Positions 1 through 5,349 of a stretch of 5,349 bases of DNA are shown here, in pieces. Position numbers and translations under genes: made by a program. Position 1 is the stretch's first letter. Each line of letters begins with the position of its first letter. The notes beneath the pieces are model-generated. The model searched no databases. It was not told the origin of the DNA and saw only the letters and a program-made list of their open reading frames with translations. Origin of the DNA: an uncultured Lachnospiraceae bacterium (lineage in GTDB: Bacteria; Bacillota_A; Clostridia; Lachnospirales; Lachnospiraceae); contig CACXGS010000158.1 of assembly GCA_902767195.1 (NCBI GenBank), positions 1-5,349 of the forward strand. The letters are read 5' to 3'.

Positions 1-1
1 G

Positions 2-1639
2 ATTTCTTTATGCCAGAAACAGGAAGGGCTTTTTGCAGAGTGCAGAAATCGGCAGTGGCCTTTGCCGGCAGTCAGATATAATCAGCCTGCTAAGCTTTCT
101 GAACAGTATCGGCATTACATTAATATGCTGGATTTGGATAATGAGATAACACGGGAAAGGGATTCTCTTTCATCAAACAAGCAGTATAAAGAGTTCTTCG
201 GCCACTGTAATGCCCAGCAGAGGAACCTTTCGCTTTGCGTCCAGAACGGCTGGAGTGTCCCGAGACTGGCAAATCCCGATCCCGGCAGTCTGAGTAATGC
301 CATACATGCTGAGAAAAGCAAAAAAGACAGACGCAGACGCTTTAAGAATAAGCTTTATCTGGCCTGCGCATTGTTGGCCGTCATAGCAGTCCTTGTTCTG
401 TTCGGAATCAGTAAATACAGGGCGGGGAAGGTTGAGATTCCTTTCGATGCTTCTTATGCGGTCGGGCAGGACCAGAATGACATTTATAAAGAACTGGAGG
501 ATGCCGGCTTTAAAAATATTTCCAGAAAACAGGATGATTCCGGGTGGCTGGAAGGCAATGATGTTATCAGCGTTACGATAGACAACTCGGATAGCTTCTC
601 GAAGGGAACATACCGCAAACCTGATGTCAGCGTAGTTATAACCTACAGCAGCGGCGACAGGATTTATGTGACGGACTTACTGAAGGATTGGCAGAAAACA
701 GAATATACGGAAATAGAAAAAGCACTGAAGGATGCAGGTTTTACCAATGTGACGCTGAAAGAGGCGGCAACATCTGATAAGCAGGCGGACAAGCTGACTG
801 CAGCTATTACATTTGATGGAACCTCGTTTACGAATGAACACTGCTACCTGTCGAAAAAGGCACCTATTGTTATAACCTACTATTCACTGCAGATAGGAAT
901 AGGGAATGACAGTGCTCAGTTCATTGGTCAGGATTATGAGAAAGTCGTGGCCAGCCTCAAGGAGAGCGGGTTTACGAATGTTCTGACACAGCAGGTGACT
1001 ACCGGCTGGGCCAAGGGCAACACTGTTGTTGGGGTGACCGTCAACAATGTGGATACTTATAACAGCAGTGAGTCGTTTGCACCTGATGTAAAGATCGTTG
1101 TCAAATACAGCAGCAATGACAGGGTGGATATCACGGAAATCCTGAAAAACTGGCAGAGTACGGATTATGAAAAGCTTGTCAGCTCGTTAAAGGCAAAAGG
1201 ATTTACTACGGTCAAGGTCACACCGAAAACAACCGATAAGAAGTCTCAAAATCGCCTTGTCATCGGCATCTCTCTGAATAACGAGGAATACATTGCCGGG
1301 GAGTGCTATTTGCCGAAATCAGCATCTATCAAGATCGAATACTACAGCTTGCAGATCAAAATAGGTCAGACCGCAAAGCAATTTGAGAAGAATCAGATGT
1401 ATACGGATGTGGTTAAACAGCTGCAGTCGCAGGGATTTACCAATATCCGTCTGCAGCGTGCAAATGATATCGGTTGGTTCCCGATCCACGACAAGGAAGG
1501 GACCATAAAGAAATTCATGATTAACGGCAGCAGAGATTTTACGGAGACCGATAAATTCAGTTATGACGCAGAGATTATCATTATTGTCCATACGAGAGAG
1601 GATACAGGCTGCGAAGACATTACTGAAATTGCCGAATAG
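2..1639 (+). CDS. Single-pass membrane protein with five PASTA-like repeats (5'-partial)
   Basis: The frame is open from the left edge with no stop, so the true start probably lies outside the window. The codon at 62 (TTG) and the ATG at 125 have no Shine-Dalgarno sequence before them. Counting the codon at 62 as residue 1, residues 1-96 are hydrophilic and end in a strongly basic run (KSKKDRRRRFKNK). A hydrophobic helix follows at about 97-117, and the rest (about 400 residues) is a tandem array of five modules of about 75-80 residues. Each has a helix ending in GF.N[VI] and then strands ending in a [IV]xxxY-type strand, a PASTA-like layout. The positive-inside rule places the N-terminus in the cytoplasm and the repeats outside. 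No catalytic motif is visible, so a binding, sensing or structural role is inferred. A zinc-ribbon gene carrying the same repeat type follows after 45 nt. The N-terminal part is not recognised. The membrane topology is fairly secure; the function is unknown. Confidence 0.85.
   Translation: MSLCQKQEGLFAECRNRQWPLPAVRYNQPAKLSEQYRHYINMLDLDNEITRERDSLSSNKQYKEFFGHCNAQQRNLSLCVQNGWSVPRLANPDPGSLSNAIHAEKSKKDRRRRFKNKLYLACALLAVIAVLVLFGISKYRAGKVEIPFDASYAVGQDQNDIYKELEDAGFKNISRKQDDSGWLEGNDVISVTIDNSDSFSKGTYRKPDVSVVITYSSGDRIYVTDLLKDWQKTEYTEIEKALKDAGFTNVTLKEAATSDKQADKLTAAITFDGTSFTNEHCYLSKKAPIVITYYSLQIGIGNDSAQFIGQDYEKVVASLKESGFTNVLTQQVTTGWAKGNTVVGVTVNNVDTYNSSESFAPDVKIVVKYSSNDRVDITEILKNWQSTDYEKLVSSLKAKGFTTVKVTPKTTDKKSQNRLVIGISLNNEEYIAGECYLPKSASIKIEYYSLQIKIGQTAKQFEKNQMYTDVVKQLQSQGFTNIRLQRANDIGWFPIHDKEGTIKKFMINGSRDFTETDKFSYDAEIIIIVHTREDTGCEDITEIAE
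350..412 (+). other. Transmembrane helix of the PASTA-like repeat protein
   Basis: About 21 mostly hydrophobic residues (core LACALLAVIAVLVLFGI) are preceded by a cluster of Lys and Arg (RRRRFKNK) and followed by SKYRAGK. It is the only hydrophobic stretch in the protein long enough to cross a membrane. The basic cluster on its N-side predicts N-in, C-out orientation. It is too far from any plausible start to be a cleaved signal peptide. Confidence 0.85.
431..1597 (+). repeat. Protein-level tandem repeat: five PASTA-like modules in A-B-A-B-A order
   Basis: Approximate modules are 431-661 (A1), 662-886 (B1), 887-1123 (A2), 1124-1348 (B2) and 1349-1597 (A3). All carry a helix ending in GF[KT][NT][IV] and a closing strand such as VVITYS or IKIEYYS. 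A modules share a GW motif after the helix (DSGWLEGN, TTGWAKGN, DIGWFP). B modules begin with a [ILV]xxW-Q helix (TDLLKDWQKTEY and TEILKNWQSTDY) and carry a single Cys in a CYL[SP]K motif (HCYLSKKA, ECYLPKSA). A1 and A2 end in YSSGDR and YSSNDR; B1 and B2 end in YYSLQI. This pattern indicates duplication of a two-module A-B unit rather than single-module expansion. Confidence 0.8.
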
Positions 1640-1673
1640 ATACCGTAGTTCTTCCTTCGAATCAAGACTGCGC

Positions 1674-1680
1674 AGGAGGA
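1674..1680 (+). promoter_or_regulatory. Ribosome binding site of the zinc-ribbon gene
   Basis: AGGAGGA lies 4 nt before the ATG at 1685, a near-perfect Shine-Dalgarno sequence with slightly short spacing. It fixes the start of the downstream gene. The 45-nt gap from the previous stop codon holds no visible promoter or terminator, which supports co-transcription. Confidence 0.8.
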
Positions 1681-1684
1681 TTGT

Positions 1685-2956
1685 ATGAGTGATTATTACT
1701 GCCCGCATTGCGGTGCTGATTTAGGCGATCAGCCGGGGTTCGATCCGGACGCCGGTTATTGGACATGTACAGAATGCGGACAGTTTCTGACTGATCCGGG
1801 AGATGAATCTGACGAGCCGGAGCGCTTTGAAGGGGTCGGCTGGTTTTGTGATGGGTGCGGCGCGTTTCTTAATAAGCAAAGCGGTTTCTCAGACTGGTAC
1901 AATACCTGGACCTGTACAGAGTGCGGGCATGTAAACAATCTTTCTGAAGATGAGATTTATGAGTCGGAAGAGGCTTACCAGGCCAGCCGATCAGATTCTG
2001 ATTCAGATGACAACGATGATGACGATGACGGGTACGGTTATGGTGAGGAATGGCAATATGATAATCCGAGAAGGTGTGAGTGCTGTAATCGTCTTCTGAA
2101 CAAGCAGGACGGCTATGAGGACTGGCTGGGTTATTTCACATGCGAAAAATGCGGGTATTATAACGAGTGGTCCACAGACGACGATGACGATGATGAAGAG
2201 GATGACGACAGTTCGGACTCTTACTCCGGTGGCGGAACATATTCATCCTATGATGACGATGACGAGGAAGATGATGAAGAAGAACCGGAGTCATACTTTG
2301 ATTCGGAGGAGTATAAAAGGCATGTACGGGCGGAGGCACGCCGGAAAGAGCGCTTAGCTCAGGAGCAGGAAGAGCTGCGCCGGGCTAAAGAGGAAGAACG
2401 CCGCCGGAAACAGAAACAGAAAAAAGAACAGCGTAAACGGTTATGGAGAACTATTACCGGGAAGAAACAGGCAATAGGTCTGTCATCAGAACAATGTCGG
2501 CATATGCGGTATGAGGATGTTGTAAACGCATTGAAGAGTCTGGAATTCTATAATATCAGCGTTACCGGCAGTGAAGATCTGTCGCTTGAAAACATGTCGA
2601 TGGAAGGGACCGTTGGACAGATTCTGATAAACGGAGTGGATTCCTTCGATGCAGCTGCACAGTTTCCGTTCAATGCGAAGATAAGCATTGTTTATCACAT
2701 GCTGAAAACGATTTCTCCACCGTTGACATCCAGAAATGCAAAACGGATGGATATTGAAGATGTGGCGTGGGAATTTAGCAATGCAGGATTCCGGAATATT
2801 TATAAAGAGGCGATCCCCGACTTAACGAAGGGATGGCTCGTTAAGGAAGATTCTGTCGAAAAGGTTACGATTGATGGAAAAGCCGATTATAAAAAAAGTG
2901 ACCGATTCAGGCTGGACGCTCAGATAGTGATCAGCTACCACACTTTCAAAAAGTGA
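1685..2956 (+). CDS. Triple zinc-ribbon protein with acidic linkers, charged helix and two PASTA-like repeats
   Basis: A complete 423-residue protein with ATG start and a strong ribosome binding site. Three zinc ribbons have identical spacing CX2C-X18-CX2C: Cys 6/9/28/31, 55/58/77/80 and 131/134/153/156. They are clearly internal duplicates (LNKQSGF and LNKQDGY; TWTCTECG and YFTCEKCG). Between and after them are very acidic, low-complexity linkers (about 84-128 and 164-209). A basic and glutamate-rich stretch at about 210-255 is probably a long helix or coiled coil. Two PASTA-like modules (about 264-338 and 343-420) close the protein; the second has the GW motif of the A-type modules in the upstream membrane protein. 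No signal peptide or membrane segment is present, so it is predicted to be cytoplasmic. The ribbons may bind protein, RNA or DNA; no enzymatic motif is seen. A scaffold or adaptor role is inferred from the shared repeats. Function is unknown. Confidence 0.9.
   Translation: MSDYYCPHCGADLGDQPGFDPDAGYWTCTECGQFLTDPGDESDEPERFEGVGWFCDGCGAFLNKQSGFSDWYNTWTCTECGHVNNLSEDEIYESEEAYQASRSDSDSDDNDDDDDGYGYGEEWQYDNPRRCECCNRLLNKQDGYEDWLGYFTCEKCGYYNEWSTDDDDDDEEDDDSSDSYSGGGTYSSYDDDDEEDDEEEPESYFDSEEYKRHVRAEARRKERLAQEQEELRRAKEEERRRKQKQKKEQRKRLWRTITGKKQAIGLSSEQCRHMRYEDVVNALKSLEFYNISVTGSEDLSLENMSMEGTVGQILINGVDSFDAAAQFPFNAKISIVYHMLKTISPPLTSRNAKRMDIEDVAWEFSNAGFRNIYKEAIPDLTKGWLVKEDSVEKVTIDGKADYKKSDRFRLDAQIVISYHTFKK
1694..2158 (+). 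repeat. Three duplicated zinc ribbons (about 30 residues each)
   Basis: Units lie at 1694-1783, 1841-1930 and 2069-2158. The shared pattern is CxxC, then L, Q, G[FY], an aromatic, then [WF]TC[TE]xCG. The gap between the two cysteine pairs is exactly 18 residues in all three. The second and third copies are closest to each other. The third has an extra Cys inside its first knuckle (CECC). Confidence 0.85.
2003..2284 (+). repeat. Acidic low-complexity coding tracts (GAY/GAR codon runs)
   Basis: Three Asp/Glu runs at 2003-2029, 2177-2209 and 2252-2284 are made of near-continuous GAT, GAC, GAA and GAG codons, with the third zinc ribbon between the first two. They give extremely acidic, presumably disordered linkers. 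Such DNA is prone to slippage, so linker length may vary between strains (inference). Confidence 0.75.
2474..2944 (+). repeat. Two C-terminal PASTA-like modules of the zinc-ribbon protein
   Basis: Modules span about 2474-2698 and 2711-2944. Each has a helix (YEDVVNALKSLEFYNI; IEDVAWEFSNAGFRNI), a middle strand ending in [IV]NG or IDG (GQILINGVDSF; EKVTIDGKADY) and a closing strand (AKISIVYHM; AQIVISYHT). The second module contains KGWLVKE, matching the GW motif of the A-type modules in the upstream membrane protein. This is a shared fold inferred from sequence pattern, not from a database match. Confidence 0.7.
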
Positions 2957-2992
2957 TAATCGAGACAGTGATTCTTTAGAATTGCTATTGAA

Positions 2993-3009
2993 TGGACATA
3001 ATATGTCCA
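2993..3009. promoter_or_regulatory. Perfect 8-bp-arm palindrome, possible operator
   Basis: TGGACATA-A-TATGTCCA: both 8-bp arms pair perfectly around one central base. It lies about 100 bp before the DNase I-like start codon, in the only sizeable gap of the locus. Its size and symmetry fit a binding site for a dimeric repressor or activator. It is not followed by a T-run, so it does not look like an intrinsic terminator. The regulator is not identified and function is inferred. Confidence 0.4.
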
Positions 3010-3100
3010 GATTAAGTGCTATTATTGGGCCAGTAAAGCGAAAGAGATATTAATCCCTTCAGGCGTGACACTGGCTGTACGGCATAGAGGGCATTAGACC

Positions 3101-3105
3101 GGAGA
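3101..3105 (+). promoter_or_regulatory. Ribosome binding site of the DNase I-like gene
   Basis: GGAGA lies 5 nt before the ATG at 3111. The frame has a TGA stop upstream at 3066 and no other plausible start in between, so this start is well supported. Confidence 0.7.
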
Positions 3106-3110
3106 TTGTT

Positions 3111-4106
3111 ATGAGTTACAGGATAGCTTCATTTAATGTCTGTAATATGGGACGGAATACAAACCGCAAGAACTGGGATGTGATCGCCGACATTATCCGG
3201 TCAGAGCAGTATGACATCGTTGCTCTTCAGGAGGTTCTTTGCGAAGGGAAAACACTGAGATCCCAGCTTCTTCCGAGACTCGGGTCAGAATGGAAGATGG
3301 AATGGGACACGCCGAATAGGATTGTAACTGAGGACAGTGACGATGATGGGAGCCTTGATCGACGGGGCGAAGGTTATGCATATATTTGGAATTCAAAGAG
3401 ATTTCAGCTGGTAACGACACCAATGCCCTCGTCAAATCCCAGAATTGCGGAGCCAAGGATATTGAATCACCAGGGGTCGGATGTAACAGGCGTGGATGTA
3501 AGACAGTTTTTCCGGATCCCTTATTATGCGAGATTTGAACCGTGTACGCCTGGATGCAAACCGTTTATTGAACTGAGGCTGATAAATGCGCATCTTTTTT
3601 ATGGATCCTTACTGAGCGTGGATGTGAGCCGGCGGAAAAAAGAGTTTGACATATTGGTGCGAGGCGTGCTTCCCGGCATAGAAGACCACAGATACGGTAA
3701 TTCAAGGGTTGCATACACGATAGTAATGGGCGATTACAATTTCAATCTGGACAGGCCGTGGAACCGTTATCCGATGTCGCCGATTCTATCTGCAGCCGAT
3801 GAACATATTGTGGTTTCCGACGGACAGTGGATAAAAGAAATCCGAACCGCCCAGGAGGGGATGACCACATTAAAAATGGAGGTTGATCCTGCAGCGGTAA
3901 ATCGGGGAAAGGATTACAAAAAATCCTATCGCTTCAAAAACAATTATGATCATTTTTCGTATAATGAGCGGCTGTTCAGAGAGCATGGAGTGACCGTGCG
4001 CTGCAGCAAGGTGGACGCGATACGGAAGTATTGCGGGAATGATTTTGACAAATATCGGGCTGAGGTCTCAGACCATGTTCCGATTGTATTTGAAATGAGT
4101 TTCTAA
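3111..4106 (+). CDS. DNase I-like endonuclease/exonuclease/phosphatase (EEP) family protein
   Basis: A complete 331-residue protein with the full EEP-fold motif set. Asn9 lies in ASFNVCN and Glu41 in DIVALQEV (metal ligand). Glu88 lies in GEGYAYIWN, matching bovine DNase I Glu78, and Arg135 in FFRIPYYARF, matching the DNase I SREP loop. His161 lies in INAHLFYG, Asp208 and Asn210 in MGDYNFN, Asp280 in NNYDHF, and Asp321/His322 in SDHVPI. This order and the Glu-Tyr strand favour DNase I-type phosphodiesterases over APE1/ExoIII repair enzymes. It likely cleaves phosphodiester bonds with a divalent metal; DNA is the simplest substrate, but other EEP members act on RNA, phosphoinositides or sphingomyelin. 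Unlike secreted DNase I it has no signal peptide or membrane helix, so it should act in the cytoplasm. It is longer than the roughly 260-residue DNase I core, with extra sequence around residues 65-87 and 240-275. The next gene follows after 23 nt. Family assignment is firm; the substrate is open. Confidence 0.92.
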   Translation: MSYRIASFNVCNMGRNTNRKNWDVIADIIRSEQYDIVALQEVLCEGKTLRSQLLPRLGSEWKMEWDTPNRIVTEDSDDDGSLDRRGEGYAYIWNSKRFQLVTTPMPSSNPRIAEPRILNHQGSDVTGVDVRQFFRIPYYARFEPCTPGCKPFIELRLINAHLFYGSLLSVDVSRRKKEFDILVRGVLPGIEDHRYGNSRVAYTIVMGDYNFNLDRPWNRYPMSPILSAADEHIVVSDGQWIKEIRTAQEGMTTLKMEVDPAAVNRGKDYKKSYRFKNNYDHFSYNERLFREHGVTVRCSKVDAIRKYCGNDFDKYRAEVSDHVPIVFEMSF

Positions 4107-4113
4107 TGGATTC

Positions 4114-4119
4114 AGGAGG
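4114..4119 (+). promoter_or_regulatory. Ribosome binding site of the last gene
   Basis: AGGAGG lies 10 nt before the ATG at 4130, in the 23-nt gap after the DNase I-like stop codon. It settles the start of the last gene and indicates translational coupling or at least one transcript with the nuclease gene. Confidence 0.8.
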
Positions 4120-4129
4120 TGCCGGTTAG

Positions 4130-5349
4130 ATGTTGACGATAGAAGAAATTAAAGCAAAGGTAAGCGACAAGCAGCTTACAGCTGCGAATGCGCTGAATCT
4201 GTGCATGGTATCTGTTTCTCAGATCGTTGAATATCAGGATCTGAATATCATGGAGCAGGAATATAATGCGATCCTGAACAACCTGAATCTGGAAAACATT
4301 TCGAAGGATGAAGAACTGCTGAATGTTCTGAAACAGATTCTGGATGTGATCACATTTTTCAGGATCAGTGACGGGGATGCAAAGCTGATCCAACAGGAAT
4401 ACCAGCAGAAGATGAAGAACGCACTCTGGAGTGCCGTTCCGAGTCCGGCTTTGCTGGTGACTACAAGTCCTGCTTATTTTGCCTTTTCACTGGCAACAAT
4501 GATCGGGACCGGATACATGAACTATCGCAGAGCGAAGGCGGATAATCAGCTGGAGTATGACCGCGAGATGTGGCAGCTTCAGAGATCGGCCATAGAGCAG
4601 CTGAATGGTCTGCGCAGAGAGTTGTTCAGCACAGCATGGAAATTCGCGGATCATTATGAATATCCCGATGAACTGAGACTCACAGAGTCCCAGATCAGGC
4701 AGTATAATGCCATTCTCATGGACAGCAATCTGATACGGAAATACCAGAGACTGGAATCAATCCGTGAAAAGTTCTTTGCCTATCCTCCGTTCTGGTATCA
4801 GCTTGGAAGTGCCGCAAACGAAATCTACAGAGTATCGGATCCTGCTATTCAGAAAGAAGCAAGACAAAAAGCAGCCGAGACTTATAAAGCATTGGATCTC
4901 AGGACACTGGAGACAGAAATAGACGAGGCAGCACGCCTGCAATATAGAGAAATAGCTTGCCGGTATTTTGATCTTTACTGGACGATCAATGCATCTCCAC
5001 TGCTTCGGGAGGATCAGACGGCTTGCGCCTGTGCCCTGGAATATGCAGATCTTCTCATGGCATCCGGCGGCCGCAAAGAACAGATTTGCGAACTGATCGA
5101 CAGAGCTGTCAGCTATGCCGGCAATTCTCTGGATATCCTTCAGCTTTGTGCCATAGCATATATCCAGATGGCCGAGAATGAAAAGGCAGTTCGTTTACTG
5201 AAAATAATGGTAAACGAAGAATATAACACTGATCTGAATGCACAGCTGTTAAGTGCACAGCTGATTGCTATCTACCGGGGCATTGAAAATGCTGAGAAAA
5301 AAGCAGCGGCACACAGGGATTATAAGATGCTTGTCTGCAGGGTTAAAAA
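4130..5349 (+). CDS. Unrecognised helical protein with hydrophobic segment and TPR-like C-terminal part (3'-partial)
   Basis: The frame starts at ATG 4130 after a strong ribosome binding site and stays open for 406 codons to the right edge, so the C-terminus is missing. I do not recognise the family. Residues 1-100 are helical and polar, ending in EYQQKMKNALWSAVPSP. Residues about 102-130 form a hydrophobic, Pro/Ser/Gly-containing stretch (PALLVTTSPAYFAFSLATM, then IGTGYM), which could be a membrane-inserting hairpin or a buried helix pair. Residues about 132-215 are strongly charged and probably coiled coil (RRAKADNQLEYDREMWQLQ). A conserved-looking AYPPFWYQLG motif falls at 217-226. From about 296 onward paired amphipathic helices (ALEYADLLMASGG; AIAYIQMAENEKAVRLLKIM) look like TPR repeats, usually used for protein binding. 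No catalytic motif is visible. Its position 23 nt behind the nuclease suggests a partner of that enzyme, for example a membrane adaptor, regulator or immunity-like factor (inference). Confidence 0.85.
   Translation, partial: MLTIEEIKAKVSDKQLTAANALNLCMVSVSQIVEYQDLNIMEQEYNAILNNLNLENISKDEELLNVLKQILDVITFFRISDGDAKLIQQEYQQKMKNALWSAVPSPALLVTTSPAYFAFSLATMIGTGYMNYRRAKADNQLEYDREMWQLQRSAIEQLNGLRRELFSTAWKFADHYEYPDELRLTESQIRQYNAILMDSNLIRKYQRLESIREKFFAYPPFWYQLGSAANEIYRVSDPAIQKEARQKAAETYKALDLRTLETEIDEAARLQYREIACRYFDLYWTINASPLLREDQTACACALEYADLLMASGGRKEQICELIDRAVSYAGNSLDILQLCAIAYIQMAENEKAVRLLKIMVNEEYNTDLNAQLLSAQLIAIYRGIENAEKKAAAHRDYKMLVCRVK

Larger units (their letters stand above)
2957..3110 (+). other. Intergenic gap before the DNase I-like gene
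   Basis: This 154-bp gap is the longest non-coding stretch in the window and clearly longer than the 45- and 23-nt gaps beside it. It holds a 17-bp palindrome and the next gene's ribosome binding site. No strong sigma-A promoter is evident; TTGAAT (2988-2993) followed 17 nt later by ATTAAG (3011-3016) is only a weak candidate. No hairpin followed by a T-run was seen, so transcription may simply read through. Confidence 0.5.

Noticed and set aside
62..64. TTG as the true start of the first gene
   Set aside because: There is no ribosome binding site before it and the frame continues open to the window edge.
1319..1708. Minus-strand reading frame of about 129 codons as a gene
   Set aside because: It lies almost wholly opposite the repeat-coding gene, has no ribosome binding site, and its translation shows no domain-like pattern.
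2003..2284. Acidic codon runs as a CRISPR-like or true DNA satellite array
   Set aside because: There is no regular repeat-spacer structure; the pattern is explained by Asp/Glu codons in frame.
2115..2357. Alternative plus-strand frame through the acidic tracts
   Set aside because: Its Met/Thr-rich translation is simply the GAY-codon repeat read out of frame (ATG-ATG-ACG).
2941..2955. Inverted repeat CACTTT-CAA-AAAGTG at the end of the zinc-ribbon gene, as a terminator
   Set aside because: The stem is only 6 bp and A/T-rich, overlaps the stop codon and has no T-run after it.
2988..3016. Promoter TTGAAT-N17-ATTAAG before the nuclease gene
   Set aside because: Both boxes match the sigma-A consensus poorly; in AT-rich intergenic DNA such matches occur by chance. 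Mentioned only as weak.
3029..3075. GCCAGT and ACTGGC arms in the gap before the nuclease gene as an RNA structure
   Set aside because: A 6-bp stem closing a 35-nt loop is expected by chance and no riboswitch or T-box motif is recognisable.
4112..4393. Minus-strand reading frame opposite the start of the last gene
   Set aside because: The plus strand here has a strong ribosome binding site, ATG and a 406-codon frame with coherent helical protein features, so the minus frame is a shadow.

Overview
The window is a block of four genes in the same direction, consistent with an accessory or defence-type locus of a Gram-positive, Firmicutes-like anaerobe (Clostridia or Lachnospiraceae type). The reasons for that guess are strong AGGAGG-type ribosome binding sites, moderate GC with free use of AGA/AGG/CGG arginine codons, and a PASTA-like repeat style known mostly from Firmicutes. 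No taxonomic marker gene is present, so the assignment is tentative. No RNA gene, CRISPR array, transposase or integrase was seen.

Layout. (1) Positions 2-1639: the 3' part of a gene whose frame is still open at the left edge. It encodes a single-pass membrane protein with a short, basic, probably cytoplasmic N-terminal part, one transmembrane helix and five PASTA-like repeats in an alternating A-B-A-B-A order. (2) Positions 1685-2956: a soluble protein with three near-identical zinc ribbons (CX2C-X18-CX2C), very acidic linkers, a basic charged helix and two C-terminal PASTA-like repeats of the same kind. (3) A 154-bp gap with a 17-bp palindrome, then 3111-4106: an intracellular DNase I-like endonuclease/exonuclease/phosphatase (EEP) protein with every recognisable active-site residue in place. 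(4) Positions 4130 to the right edge: an unfinished, unrecognised mostly helical protein with a hydrophobic Gly/Pro/Ser-containing segment and TPR-like helical repeats at the end.

How they may work together (inference): the close spacing (45, 154 and 23 nt), shared strand and shared PASTA-like fold suggest one functional module. The membrane repeat protein and the zinc-ribbon repeat protein could be sensing or scaffold parts. The DNase I-like enzyme is the obvious catalytic output, and the helical protein a partner or membrane adaptor. I do not recognise this exact gene set as a named system. It is the best candidate here for something undescribed, but function is not proven by sequence alone and both ends of the locus lie outside the window.
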